Notes: generated by a model not told the origin, from the sequence alone. Counted from the stretch's first letter, positions 1 to 11,667 are shown. The stretch: DNA of 64,000 nucleotides from DYJB01 sp963777165 (GCA_963777165.1 CAVZPO010000007.1:62001-126000), one strand, 5' to 3'. Numbers and translations: made by a program.

Positions 1-2
1 CG

Positions 3-260
3 CGGCGCGACCGGGCCGAGGAGACGATGGCGCTGCAAAGCGCCAGCCTGGCAGGCGGGCAGCTGTTGCTGGCGGCACATGCCGAGGGCCTGGGCGCTTG
101 TTGGATGTGCGGCCCGCTCTTCGCCCCCCGAGCGGTCCGGGATGCGCTGGATCTTCCGGCCGACTGGGAGCCCCAAGCCTTGATCGTGCTCGGGTGGCCC
201 GCGGAGCAGCCCGCGGCGCGCGCGCGACGGCCTTTCGAGGACACGGTGCGATGGCGATGA
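3..260 (+). CDS. nitroreductase-family domain, FbiB-like C-terminus (5' truncated)
   Basis: The frame is open from the window edge, so the start lies outside. The visible 85 residues end in a pattern typical of the C-terminal part of nitroreductase-fold flavoproteins (LLLAAHAEGLGACWM, then ALIVLGWPAEQP). In the F420 pathway a domain of this fold is fused to the gamma-glutamyl ligase (FbiB) and reduces dehydro-F420-0. The TGA overlaps the ATG of cofD (ATGA), so the two are probably translationally coupled. The F420 context makes an FbiB role likely, but a stand-alone nitroreductase cannot be excluded because the N-terminus is missing. Confidence 0.7.
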   Translation, partial: RRDRAEETMALQSASLAGGQLLLAAHAEGLGACWMCGPLFAPRAVRDALDLPADWEPQALIVLGWPAEQPAARARRPFEDTVRWR

Positions 261-1198
261 ACGTGGTGGCCCTGGCTGGCGGGGTGGGTGGCGCCAAGCT
301 GGCGGACGGCCTGGCGCAGGTCGTCTCGCCCGGTTCGCTCACCATCATCGTGAATACCGGGGACGATTTCGAGTACCTCGGGCTACACATCTCGCCAGAC
401 CTCGATACCGTCTGTTACACCCTGGCCGGGCTGGCCAACCGAACCACCGGATGGGGGCGATCGGATGAGGGCTGGCGGTTCCTCGAAACCCTTGAAGCCC
501 TTGGCGGCCCAACCTGGTTCAGGCTCGGCGATCGCGACCTGGCGCTGCACCATGAGCGCACGCGTCGCCTGGCGGCGGGGGAGCCCCTGAGCGACGTCAC
601 GCGCGCCCTGGCCGCTCGCATGGGCGTGCCGGCGACTGTCTTGCCGATGACCGACGACGCGGTGCGGACGATGGTCCTGACCGACGAGGGCGAGATCCCT
701 TTTCAGGTTTACTTCGTGGCCCGGGCGTGCGAACCGGCCGTGCGCGGGTTCCGATTCGACGGCGCGGAACGGGCGCGCCCGGCAGCCGGCGTGCTCGAGG
801 CGCTGGCCGGCGCGGACGTCATCGTGCTGTGCCCTTCGAATCCGTGGGTGAGTCTGGATCCAATCCTGGCGCTGCCCGGCATTCGCCAGGCCGTTGCCCG
901 GGGCGTGGCGGTGGGCGTATCGCCGATCATCCACGGGCAGGCGCTGAAGGGCCCGGCGGCCAAGATGTTCCGCGAATTGGGGATCGAGCCGTCCTCGCGG
1001 GCTGTCGGCGAGCACTATCGAGGCCTGCTGCGCGGTCTGGTCCTCGACCTGGACGATGCTCCCGAAGCAGCCGGGATCGAAACGGCCGGCACGCGCACGC
1101 TGGCGACGCGGACGGTGATGAAGGGGCGCAGCGCCAGGCGGCGGCTGGCGGAAGAGGTGCTGGATTTCGCCCGGCGCCTCACTGCGGTGATCTCATGA
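257..1198 (+). CDS. cofD: 2-phospho-L-lactate transferase (F420 biosynthesis)
   Basis: CofD/FbiA joins the activated phospho-lactate (or phosphoenolpyruvate) moiety to the deazaflavin Fo to give F420-0 or dehydro-F420-0. The protein opens with the family's glycine-rich LAGGVGGAKLADGL and carries GDDFEYLGLHISPDLDTV about 40 residues in. It is about 313 residues long, the usual size. The start at 257 is preferred because it forms an ATGA overlap with the upstream stop; an in-frame ATG at 251 would add two residues. Its own stop overlaps the ATG of cofC in the same way, giving a tight four-gene F420 operon. Confidence 0.93.
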   Translation: MNVVALAGGVGGAKLADGLAQVVSPGSLTIIVNTGDDFEYLGLHISPDLDTVCYTLAGLANRTTGWGRSDEGWRFLETLEALGGPTWFRLGDRDLALHHERTRRLAAGEPLSDVTRALAARMGVPATVLPMTDDAVRTMVLTDEGEIPFQVYFVARACEPAVRGFRFDGAERARPAAGVLEALAGADVIVLCPSNPWVSLDPILALPGIRQAVARGVAVGVSPIIHGQALKGPAAKMFRELGIEPSSRAVGEHYRGLLRGLVLDLDDAPEAAGIETAGTRTLATRTVMKGRSARRRLAEEVLDFARRLTAVIS

Positions 1199-1823
1199 AC
1201 CTGTGGGCAGTCGTCCCCGTCAAGCCGCTTGACAAGGCAAAATCCCGCCTGGCCGGCGCCATGGCGCCGGATGAGCGGGTCGCCCTTGTCCAGCGGCTGC
1301 TCGAGCGAACGCTCGAGGTTCTGCGGCTGGTTCCGACCGTCGCCGAGATCGTGGTGGCGACCAGCGACCCCGGCGTGGCCGACTGGGCCCGCCGGGGCGG
1401 CTACAGAGTGGTACGCGAGGTGGGCCAGCCGGACCTCAACGACGCGTTGGCGGTCGCGACGCGAACGGCCCTAGCCCACCAGGCGGAGGCGGTCTTGATA
1501 GTCCACGCCGACTTGCCGCGGGTGACGCCTGCCGAGTTGGAGATGATGGCGGCCTTTTCCGCCGAAGCGGCGCCGATCATCGTTGTCGCACCTGATCGGC
1601 ACGGACGGGGGACGAACGCCCTGCTGTGCGCTCCTCCGGGTTTGATAGAATATCGATTCGGCGAGGATAGTTTCGCCCAGCACTGCGCGCAGGCGCAGGC
1701 CGCAGGCGCCCGGCTGGAGATCTGCTCCGCTCCCGGCCTGGCGCTCGATCTCGATGTGCCGGAGGACCTGGAGGCGTTACACGGCGCCTTGGTCCTGCCT
1801 CCTGCATCCCCCGGGAGAAAGCC

Positions 1824-1827
<4 letters not shown>
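1195..1827 (+). CDS. cofC: 2-phospho-L-lactate (or PEP) guanylyltransferase
   Basis: CofC/FbiD makes the GDP-activated precursor (lactyl-diphosphoguanosine or its enolpyruvyl analogue) that CofD uses. The 210-residue protein starts with WAVVPVKPLDKAKSRLAG, the signature nucleotidyltransferase N-terminus of this family. It keeps IVHADLPRVTP in the centre and ends with LDLDVPEDLEAL. ATGA overlaps on both sides couple it to cofD and to the following oxidoreductase. The sequence alone does not tell whether phospholactate or phosphoenolpyruvate is the substrate. Confidence 0.92.
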
Positions 1828-2828
<1,001 letters not shown>

Positions 2829-2875
2829 CGGACGCCTGCACACCGGCGATTCCGCAGTACCGAGGATGGAACTGG

Positions 2876-3379
2876 ATGACCGAACTTGTCCCTACACCCA
2901 CGGCGACGGAGCCGAAACACTCCAAGCAACCCAACTCGCGCAACTGCTTCGTGTGCGGGGTTGAGAACCCGGTGGGCCTGCATCTGGCGTTCTACGATGT
3001 CGGCGAGGGCGAGGTCACCTGCGACGTGACGCTGCCGGATCGCTATCAAGGCTACCCGGGCGTCGTCCATGGCGGCATCGTGGCTTCGATGCTGGACGAA
3101 GTGGCCGGACGCGCCGCCATGCAGGGGGACACGACACACTTCATGATGACCGCCAAGCTGAACGTCCGCTACCGCAAGCCGATCCCCATCGGGGAGCGGC
3201 TGCGGCTCGTAGGACGGCAGGAGAGTCGGCGCGGGCGTTTGACGAGCGTGCGCGGCGAGATCTGGCTGCCAGACGGCAGCCTGGGCGCGGAGGCCGATGC
3301 CCTGCTTTCGGACATCCCCGATATCTTCGAGGGAGCCGCGGACATCGAACGGCTGGGCTGGCGGGTCTACCCGGATTGA
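2876..3379 (+). CDS. PaaI-family hotdog thioesterase
   Basis: A 167-residue hotdog-fold protein. After a short variable N-terminus it has NCFVCGVENPVGLHL, a Cys pair common in the 4HBT/PaaI subgroup, and then GVVHGGIVASMLDEVAG. That segment is the active-site helix region with the HGG motif and the acidic residue expected of acyl-CoA thioesterases. It lies 47 bp after the F420 operon and 16 bp before the molybdenum-hydroxylase genes, so it may be cotranscribed with either. The substrate is unknown; a CoA thioester of a catabolic product would fit the neighbourhood. Confidence 0.82.
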   Translation: MTELVPTPTATEPKHSKQPNSRNCFVCGVENPVGLHLAFYDVGEGEVTCDVTLPDRYQGYPGVVHGGIVASMLDEVAGRAAMQGDTTHFMMTAKLNVRYRKPIPIGERLRLVGRQESRRGRLTSVRGEIWLPDGSLGAEADALLSDIPDIFEGAADIERLGWRVYPD

Positions 3380-3395
3380 CGACGGGAGAGGGTTC

Positions 3396-4169
3396 ATGAC
3401 TCCTCCAGAGTATGTACGCCCCACGACGGTTGCCGAGGCGCTGCTCGCGCTGCGCGATGGCACGGCGCTGGCCGGCGGCACGACCGTCGCCCGGCGCGCC
3501 GATCGTCTGACGCGGCTGGTGGACCTGCAGGACGCAGGCCTCGATATTCTGCACGTTGAAGGCGACCGCATTCGCATGGGTGCCATGCTGCGCCTCCAGC
3601 AGATGGTCGCCGCGCAGGCCGAGCTGCCGGACGCGCTGCGCGATGCTGCGCGGCGCGAAGCGGGGCTCAACCTGAGGACTTCCGCCAGCCTGGGCGGCAC
3701 ACTCCTGGCCTGCTCCGGGAGGTCGCCGCTGGTCACCGCGCTGCTTGCCCTGCATGCTCAGGTGCGTCAGGAGCCCGGGCCCGAGCAAATGACGTTGGAT
3801 GACCTGCTCTCGCGCCGCGGAGATCTTCCGGCGGGGGCCCTGCTCACGGACATCCTGATCCAGGCGCCGTTGAGCATGGCCTTGTCCAGCGTGGCCCGCT
3901 CCCCGGCCGATCGTCCGATCGTGTGTGCGGTCGTCGCTCGCCTTGCGGGCCGCGCGCCTTCCTTTGGCGTCGCGCTGGGTGGGTTTGGCGTGCGTCCACT
4001 GCTGGTGCCGGAAGCAGAGCTCGCGCTGGCGGCAAGGGACGCACGCGGTGCGGGAGAGGCGGCGAGGGCGGCCTATGCGCAGGCAGACGATGCCTGGGCA
4101 TCAGCGGAATACCGGGCCGAGGTAGCGGCGGTCCTGGTGCAGCGGCTGGCGGCGGAGGTGAGCCTCTGA
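3396..4169 (+). CDS. FAD-binding subunit of a molybdenum hydroxylase (CoxM/XdhB-like)
   Basis: This medium subunit carries electrons from the iron-sulfur clusters to FAD. The 257-residue protein has ALAGGTTVARRADRLTRLVDL at the N-terminus (the FAD pyrophosphate-binding AGGT motif) and ASLGGTLLACSGRSPLVTAL in the middle (the second FAD loop, usually GTIGGN..). It is somewhat shorter and more divergent than the usual roughly 290 residues. The ATG at 3396 follows a GGGAGAG ribosome-binding site. The stop overlaps the next gene as TGATG, so it is coupled to the fused Fe-S/Mo subunit. Confidence 0.85.
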   Translation: MTPPEYVRPTTVAEALLALRDGTALAGGTTVARRADRLTRLVDLQDAGLDILHVEGDRIRMGAMLRLQQMVAAQAELPDALRDAARREAGLNLRTSASLGGTLLACSGRSPLVTALLALHAQVRQEPGPEQMTLDDLLSRRGDLPAGALLTDILIQAPLSMALSSVARSPADRPIVCAVVARLAGRAPSFGVALGGFGVRPLLVPEAELALAARDARGAGEAARAAYAQADDAWASAEYRAEVAAVLVQRLAAEVSL

Positions 4170-7165
4170 TGCGCACCTCCTTCCTGCTCAACGGTCATCC
4201 GGTCGAACTCGATGTCGCCGCCGACGTCACCTTGCTGGACGTGCTGCGCGAGTCGCTCGGCTTGTTTGGCGCCAAGCATGGCTGCGAGACCGGCGAGTGC
4301 GGCGCATGCACCGTTCTCTTAGACGGCCAGCCGGTGAGCGCCTGTGTGCTTCTGGCGGTCCAGGCCGGCGGACATGCTCTGACGACGATCGAATTGATCG
4401 GCCAACACCCGGAGCAGGGCTGGCGGCGCACGCGGGGTTTGGACCCGCTTCAGCAGGCCTTCGTCGAGACCGGTGCGATCCAGTGCGGGTACTGCACCCC
4501 GGCCATGATCCTGGTGGCGCGCGCGCTGCTGGAGAGCGAACCACATCCTTCCGAGGACCAAGTGCGTGAGGCGCTTTCCGGCGTGCTGTGCCGGTGCACC
4601 GGCTACCTGAAGCCTGTGCAGGCTATCCTGCGCGCGGCAGCCGTGCTGCGGGGCGAGGAAGTCGAACCGATCGAGGCGCCGATCCCTGCGCCATCCGATT
4701 TCCTGGGCTTGACCCGGGAAGACCGACCGTCTGCGACCGGGGGTGACGGCCTGGCTACACTGACCCATGTCATGCCGCGCATGCAGGTGGCGCCGCGCGA
4801 CCATCCCCCGACGTCCATCGGGCGCCCGGAACCGAAGGTTGACGCCCTGAAACTCGTCCAGGGCAAGCCGGCCTTCGCCGCCGACATCGAGATGCGCGGC
4901 ATGCTGCACGCCAAGGTGCTGCACAGTCCGCACGCGCACGCCATCCTGCGCCGCATCGACGCCTCGCGCGCCCGGGCATTGCCGGGCGTGGCCGCCGTGC
5001 TCACCTGGCAGGACGTCCCGCGGGTGGTGTACTCCACCGCCGGCCAGTCGGATCCGATCCCCGGACCGCTCGATACGTTCTCGCTCGACGCCAAGGTCCG
5101 TTTCGTCGGCGACCGCGTGGCCCTGGTCGCGGCCGAGACCGAGGCGCTGGCCCGGGAGGCCCTGGAGCTGATCGACGTCGAATACGAGCTGCTGCCGGCG
5201 ATCCTCGATCCGGGCCGCTCGATGGCCGCCGATGCGCCGCGCCTGCACGATGAGCCCGAGTATGTTCCCTTCGCCGAATCCGACCCCCAGCGCAACCTGG
5301 CGGCCAGGATCCACATCGAGATCGGCGATGTGGAGCAGGGGATGCGCGAGGCCGAGATGGTGATCGAAGGGGACTACGAGGTCCCCAAGGTGCAGCAGGC
5401 GTCGATCGAGCCGCACGTCGTGATCACCTACTGGGACGAGGACGACCGCCTGGTGATCCGCACCAGCACGCAGGTGCCGTTCCACGTGCGGCGGCAGCTG
5501 GCGCCGGTCCTGGGCCTGCCGGCCAAGCGCATCCGGGTGATCAAGCCGCGCATCGGAGGCGGTTTCGGCGGCAAACAGGAAGTGCTGATCGAGGACGTCG
5601 CCGCGCACCTGACGATCGCCACCGGCCGCCCGGTCCGTTTCGAGTACACGCGCGAGGAGGAGTTCACCGCCTCGCGCTCTCGGCACCCGATGCGCATCCA
5701 CATGCGCACCGGCGTGCGTCGTGACGGGACGATCACGGCCAACGAGATGACGGTGCTGAGCGATACCGGCGCCTACGGCTGCCATGCGCTGACGGTGACC
5801 GGCAACACCGGCCACAAGGCGATGGCGCTGTATGTGGGAGATGGCGCCTACCGCGCCGCGCCCAACATCCGCTTCCACGCCGACATCGTCTACACCAACA
5901 CGCCTCCGGCGGGCGCCTACCGCGGCTACGGCGTGCCCCAGGGCTTCTGGGCCGTCGAGCGGCACATGGAGCGCGTGGCGCGCAGCCTGGGGGTCGACCC
6001 GCTGGCATTCCGACTGAAGAACGCGCTTCGTTCGGGGGAGCTCCAGCCATTCAGCACCGCCTGGTCGGAGGGGCGCGAGCCGCGACCTGAAACGATCAAC
6101 ACCTGCGGCCTGGAGGACTGTGTGCGTCAGGGCGCCTCGGCGATCGGCTGGGCCGAGAAGTACCCGGACGAGGACTGGCATCGTGTGCCGGGCAAGCCGC
6201 ATCTGCGCCGAGGCATCGGCGTGGCGACGGTGATGCAGGGAACGGCCATCCCCTACCTGGACATGGGCGGTGCCAGCCTGAAGATCAACGATGACGGATC
6301 GTTCAACCTGCTCGTCGGCGCCACCGATCTCGGGACAGGCTCCGACACCGTCCTGGCGCAGCAGGCGGCGGAGGTGCTCGGCGTGCCGATCGACGACCTG
6401 ATCGTCTACTCGTCGGACAGCGACTTCACGCCCTTCGACAAAGGCGCCTACGCCTCGAGCACCACGTATATCTCGGGGACGGCGGTGGTGCGCGCCGCGC
6501 AGCAGGTGGCCGAGCGGCTGCGGGTGCGTGCGGCTCGGATGCTGGCCGCACCAGGCCAGGCGGCGTTGCGGCCGGAGGACATTCGTCTGGCCGAGCGGCA
6601 TGCCTGGTCTCCGGATGGCCGCAGCGTTTCGCTGGCCGATCTGGCGCTCAACGCGCTTCACCACGCCGACCAGGAACAGATCATGGCCACCGCGTCCTAC
6701 GTGTCCCCGGTCTCGCCGCCGCCCTTCGCGGCCCAATTCGCCGAGGTCACCGTGGACGTGGAGACGGGGCAGGTGACCGTCGACCGGCTGGTGATGGCCG
6801 TCGACTCGGGCGTGATCGTGAACCCGCTGACGGCCTCCGGCCAGGTCGAGGGCGGGATGACCCAGGCGCTCGGCTATGCCGTCTGCGAGGAGATGCTCTA
6901 CGATTCGCACGGCCGGGCGCGGGAGACGGACTTCGGGGACTACCACGTGTTCGCGGCGCACGAGATGCCCGAGTTGCAGACGATCTTCGTCGAGACCATC
7001 GAGCCGTCCCATCCGTTCGGGGTGAAGGCCGTGGCTGAGATCCCGATGGACGGCGTGGCGCCGGCTGTCGGCAATGCGATCCTGGATGCCTGCGGCGCCG
7101 ACTTGTCGGTGATCCCGATGACGCCGGAGCGCGTTTGGCGCGGGCTGCGACGCGAGGCGGACTAG
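4169..7165 (+). CDS. Molybdenum hydroxylase, [2Fe-2S] subunit fused to Mo-pterin subunit
   Basis: A 998-residue fusion. Residues 1-160 are the small subunit: Cys39, Cys44, Cys47 and Cys59 form the plant-type [2Fe-2S] site, and Cys106, Cys109, Cys141 and Cys143 the second (QCGYCTPAM, CRCTGY). From about residue 225 it is the xanthine-oxidase-type large subunit, with RIGGGFGGKQE, PPAGAYRGYGVPQG and a C-terminal GVKAVAEIP whose Glu (about residue 957) matches the catalytic base. The form I CO dehydrogenase loop (AYRCSFR) is absent, so CO oxidation is unlikely. With the preceding FAD subunit it makes a complete enzyme. The substrate is unknown, probably an N-heterocycle or aldehyde. Confidence 0.9.
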   Translation: MRTSFLLNGHPVELDVAADVTLLDVLRESLGLFGAKHGCETGECGACTVLLDGQPVSACVLLAVQAGGHALTTIELIGQHPEQGWRRTRGLDPLQQAFVETGAIQCGYCTPAMILVARALLESEPHPSEDQVREALSGVLCRCTGYLKPVQAILRAAAVLRGEEVEPIEAPIPAPSDFLGLTREDRPSATGGDGLATLTHVMPRMQVAPRDHPPTSIGRPEPKVDALKLVQGKPAFAADIEMRGMLHAKVLHSPHAHAILRRIDASRARALPGVAAVLTWQDVPRVVYSTAGQSDPIPGPLDTFSLDAKVRFVGDRVALVAAETEALAREALELIDVEYELLPAILDPGRSMAADAPRLHDEPEYVPFAESDPQRNLAARIHIEIGDVEQGMREAEMVIEGDYEVPKVQQASIEPHVVITYWDEDDRLVIRTSTQVPFHVRRQLAPVLGLPAKRIRVIKPRIGGGFGGKQEVLIEDVAAHLTIATGRPVRFEYTREEEFTASRSRHPMRIHMRTGVRRDGTITANEMTVLSDTGAYGCHALTVTGNTGHKAMALYVGDGAYRAAPNIRFHADIVYTNTPPAGAYRGYGVPQGFWAVERHMERVARSLGVDPLAFRLKNALRSGELQPFSTAWSEGREPRPETINTCGLEDCVRQGASAIGWAEKYPDEDWHRVPGKPHLRRGIGVATVMQGTAIPYLDMGGASLKINDDGSFNLLVGATDLGTGSDTVLAQQAAEVLGVPIDDLIVYSSDSDFTPFDKGAYASSTTYISGTAVVRAAQQVAERLRVRAARMLAAPGQAALRPEDIRLAERHAWSPDGRSVSLADLALNALHHADQEQIMATASYVSPVSPPPFAAQFAEVTVDVETGQVTVDRLVMAVDSGVIVNPLTASGQVEGGMTQALGYAVCEEMLYDSHGRARETDFGDYHVFAAHEMPELQTIFVETIEPSHPFGVKAVAEIPMDGVAPAVGNAILDACGADLSVIPMTPERVWRGLRREAD

Positions 7166-7259
7166 AGACTCGCGTCTGCCGACGGCGGGGAGCGGGCGAG
7201 GATAGGCAAGCCACCTGGCGCCCAGGGCGTGAGCCGTCTGCCGCTCATGAAGGCGAAGC

Positions 7260-8093
7260 GTGACACAGCGACTGTCTTTCGACACATTGGCCGAGATCGA
7301 GCGCACGGGCCAGGCGGCGGCGCTGGCAACCGTCGTGCGCGCCCGCGGCGCGGTGCCTCGGCACGCCGGCAGCAAGATGCTCGTCCATGGCGACGGGCGC
7401 GTCGTGGGGACGATCGGCGGCGGGGAGATGGAGGAGAGGGTGCGGCAGGCGTCCTTGCAGTCGATCGCAGACGGTACGACGCAACTGCTGCACTACACCT
7501 TCCAGGATCCGGCGCAAGGCGACCCGGGAGTGTGCGGAGGGGAGGTGGAGGTGTTCATCGAACCGCTGGGCAGGCAGCCGACGCTCGTCGTCGTGGGCGG
7601 TGGACATGTCGGGCGGGCCGTGCTGCACCTCGCTCGCTGGCTGGGATTTCGCACCGTCGTGTGTGACGACCGACCGGAATTCGCCTCGGCCGAGTCGGTG
7701 CCGGAGGCAGACGAGGCGATCGCCTGCCCGATGGGGGAGATCACCAGCCGTGTGACCATCACCCCGGACACCTACGTGGTCCTGACGACGCGCGGGGTTC
7801 CGTTGGACGTGGAGGCCCTGCCAGCGCTGTTGGGCGGCCCGGCCGCCTACATCGGCGTGATCGGATCGCGCAAGCGCTGGGAAACGACCGCAAAGGAACT
7901 GCGCGAACGCGGCGTAGCGCCCGGGGCGCTGGCGCGGGTGACCTCGCCGATGGGACTGGAGCTGAAGGCCGAGACACCCGAGGAGATCGCCGTCAGCATT
8001 CTGGCGCAGATTATCCTGCAGCGACGGGGCGGCAGCGGTGAGTCGATGGCGCATGCCGCGGCCGGGCCGGCCGCGCGACGTTCAGGAGCGTAA
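7260..8093 (+). CDS. xdhC: XdhC/CoxI-family Moco insertion and sulfuration chaperone
   Basis: XdhC binds molybdopterin cofactor, protects it during sulfuration and delivers it to the large subunit. The 277-residue protein has the XdhC_CoxI region (RHAGSKMLVHGDGRVVGTIGGGEME, given here as two parts: HAGSKMLV and GTIGGGEMEERV). A Rossmann domain follows, beginning TLVVVGGGHVGRAVLHLA, and ends with YIGVIGSRKRWETT. It starts at GTG 7260, the first in-frame start that keeps the N-terminal helix. It sits between the two hydroxylase sets and may serve both. Confidence 0.9.
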   Translation: MTQRLSFDTLAEIERTGQAAALATVVRARGAVPRHAGSKMLVHGDGRVVGTIGGGEMEERVRQASLQSIADGTTQLLHYTFQDPAQGDPGVCGGEVEVFIEPLGRQPTLVVVGGGHVGRAVLHLARWLGFRTVVCDDRPEFASAESVPEADEAIACPMGEITSRVTITPDTYVVLTTRGVPLDVEALPALLGGPAAYIGVIGSRKRWETTAKELRERGVAPGALARVTSPMGLELKAETPEEIAVSILAQIILQRRGGSGESMAHAAAGPAARRSGA

Positions 8094-8099
8094 GCTTTG

Positions 8100-9515
<1,416 letters not shown>

Positions 9516-9559
9516 GTCGAGATCGCCGGCCGGAGGCTCGGCCGGACCAGGAGGCTGGC

Positions 9560-9931
9560 ATGGGACGAGATACGTGGAGGTTCGCGCAGCATGAGCGCGA
9601 GCGCGAAGCCAAGCGGCGCATGAACCCGATCTGGCGCGGCGTGGGATGTGTATTGCTGGCGGCGCTGGCCATCGCCGGCTTTTTCGCCGCCGGGTGGTTC
9701 CTTCAGCAGAACGCCGTGCAGGGCTGGGTGTATTTGCCGCCGGTGATCATGAACATCCCCTACCTGACCTTCCTGCCGGCCGGCATTGTGGTGCAGCTGT
9801 TCATCGCCTTCGTGTTCATGTTGTTCGGCTACGGTGTCCTGGCGGTCGTGTACGCCATGGCCTTCCCGGTCCAAAGGGGCGAGACGGACGTTCCGCCATT
9901 GAAGCGTACCGGCCGCAGGAAGGGGAGCTGA
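9560..9931 (+). CDS. Small membrane protein of unknown function
   Basis: A 123-residue protein, not recognised. A basic, charged N-terminus of about 25 residues leads into one hydrophobic segment (roughly residues 31-50). A second long segment follows (about 72-103), and the tail is short and basic, so two transmembrane helices are predicted. A GGAGG-type ribosome-binding site precedes ATG 9560. It lies between a hydroxylase subunit and a large uncharacterised cytosolic protein, only 7 bp from the latter, so the three are probably cotranscribed. A role in membrane association or transport for this locus is possible but not shown. Confidence 0.6.
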   Translation: MGRDTWRFAQHEREREAKRRMNPIWRGVGCVLLAALAIAGFFAAGWFLQQNAVQGWVYLPPVIMNIPYLTFLPAGIVVQLFIAFVFMLFGYGVLAVVYAMAFPVQRGETDVPPLKRTGRRKGS

Positions 9932-9938
9932 GGTCCCG

Positions 9939-11648
9939 ATGGACAGGACGGTCCCGCGCACGGGCTCCGAGGAAATCGAGCTCTACATCCGCACCTACTA
10001 CTCGCTGCTGCGCTCGACGACCGATGTGCAGGTGCGGACGCTGGAGGAGGTCCATGCCGGCATGGGCTCCTCGCTGCACCCTCGCGCCCAGGCACCGGGG
10101 CCGGACATGTCGGCGTTGATCTACACCTCGCTGCGCCTGCCGGCCTGCATCACGCAGGTGGAGCGGGTGGTGCTCGGCCAGAGCAAGGAGGTCTTCCTGC
10201 AGCACGGCCTGGGAGACGTCGAGAGCTGGGAGCCGGTGGCGTCCAAGGCGAGACGCCGGCGCAGCTACTTCGACCGCCGCTCTACCTTGGCGATGTATAT
10301 CGCCAGCGGATCGGACATCGACGATATCCTGCCGATGCTGACGGGTTTCCAGATCGAGTGGAACAAGATGCACCGCCGGCTGCGCGGGGGGCAGGCGCAG
10401 GCCTTCCTGGATGCGGCCGACGACGAGGACGAGCCGCTGGCGGCCCTGGCGGCCGGGATCGGGATCGAGGCGGAGGACCTGGACCGCCTGCGCCGGGCGT
10501 GGGGGGAGAACTTCTGGCCCTTCATGCGGGCGATGGCCAGCGCTCCCAAGAACCTGCGCGTGCGCCTGCTGGCCGGCTCGTTGAACGACTACCGGCGCGC
10601 CACCCAGGCGTGGTGGGAGCACGTCCTTTCGGCGGAACCGTCGCTGGCGCATCGCCCGATCTACTTCGTCTCGAGCAATCCGCACAGCCTGGTGAACCTG
10701 GTGAGCGGCTTCGCCCTCCGGCACCAGGACGATCTGGTGCGCTTCCTGGAGAGGCCACAACACGCCGACCTGCTGGCCGAATGGCGAGACATCGAATCGC
10801 GTCAGGTGCGTTCGAGCCGCGAGAACTTCCTGTACTACGCCCTGAAGAAGTGCGCCGAAACACCGGAGGGCCAGGCCCTCAAGTCGGCCAGGCAGAAGGA
10901 CGAAGATACCGTCGGCATCCGGCGCATCGCCAGCCACGGGTTTGATGTCACCGTCGAGCTCATCGACCTGCGCAAGGTGCGCCCCGACTGGGTGGACCCG
11001 CGTCTGCAGCGCCCGGACCTGGACGCACTCGCCCTGAGTGATGCGGTCATCGTCAACATCGACTACCCGCTCGGTGCGGCCGCGTATCTCATCCTGTCCT
11101 ACATCGCCACGCGGGTGGGGGACGTGCGCGGCGTCTACGCCATGGGGAAGGCGGCTACCCTCAACGGCGTCATCGGGGATGTGATGATCCCGTCGGTCGT
11201 CCACGACGAGCACTCGCAGAACACCTACCTGTTCAACAACTGCTTCGTGGCTTCGGACATCACCGATCACCTGGTGTATGGCACCGTCCTTGACAACCAG
11301 AAGACGGTCAGCGTCCGCGGGACCTTCCTGCAGACGCCGCGCTACATGGATGTGTTCTACCGCGAGGGCTACACCGACATCGAGATGGAGGCCGGGCCGT
11401 ACCTCTCGGCGGTATGCGAGATGCACCGGCCCCGGCGCTACCCCAACAACGAGATCGTCAACCTGCACGGCGTGCCGTTTGATATCGGCCTGCTGCACTA
11501 CGCCTCCGACACGCCGCTGAGCAAAGGCAAGAACCTGGGTGCCGGGTCGCTGTCGTATTTCGGCATGGACCCCACGTACGCCACCAGCCTGACCGTCTTG
11601 CGGCGCGTCTTCGATCTGGAAGTCCGCCGTGCGGCGGCGGCCGGGTGA
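9939..11648 (+). CDS. Uncharacterised 569-residue protein, C-terminus nucleoside-phosphorylase-like
   Basis: Not confidently recognised. There is no signal peptide or membrane segment. The first 330 residues are mainly helical and rich in Arg, Glu and Trp. The C-terminal part (from about residue 365) reads like a nucleoside phosphorylase/AMP nucleosidase fold: VIVNIDYPLGAAAY, then GVYAMGKAATLNGVIGDVMIP, and later DIEMEAGPYLSAV, which resembles the EME motif that binds ribose in that superfamily. This comparison is by eye only. It is embedded between subunits of a molybdenum hydroxylase, so a nucleoside or nucleotide substrate feeding a purine hydroxylase would make sense. Confidence 0.6.
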   Translation: MDRTVPRTGSEEIELYIRTYYSLLRSTTDVQVRTLEEVHAGMGSSLHPRAQAPGPDMSALIYTSLRLPACITQVERVVLGQSKEVFLQHGLGDVESWEPVASKARRRRSYFDRRSTLAMYIASGSDIDDILPMLTGFQIEWNKMHRRLRGGQAQAFLDAADDEDEPLAALAAGIGIEAEDLDRLRRAWGENFWPFMRAMASAPKNLRVRLLAGSLNDYRRATQAWWEHVLSAEPSLAHRPIYFVSSNPHSLVNLVSGFALRHQDDLVRFLERPQHADLLAEWRDIESRQVRSSRENFLYYALKKCAETPEGQALKSARQKDEDTVGIRRIASHGFDVTVELIDLRKVRPDWVDPRLQRPDLDALALSDAVIVNIDYPLGAAAYLILSYIATRVGDVRGVYAMGKAATLNGVIGDVMIPSVVHDEHSQNTYLFNNCFVASDITDHLVYGTVLDNQKTVSVRGTFLQTPRYMDVFYREGYTDIEMEAGPYLSAVCEMHRPRRYPNNEIVNLHGVPFDIGLLHYASDTPLSKGKNLGAGSLSYFGMDPTYATSLTVLRRVFDLEVRRAAAAG

Positions 11649-11667
11649 GGCGCGGAAAGGTGGTGGG

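Noticed and set aside
4169..7165. Carbon monoxide dehydrogenase (form I, CoxL)
   Set aside because: The AYRCSFR active-site loop is absent. The sequence in that place is GAYRGYG, which fits other hydroxylases.
4319..7375. A 1018-codon open frame on the minus strand
   Set aside because: It is antisense to a clear molybdenum hydroxylase gene; GC-rich codons on one strand leave the other free of stops. The translation is His/Arg/Gly-rich with no recognisable domain.
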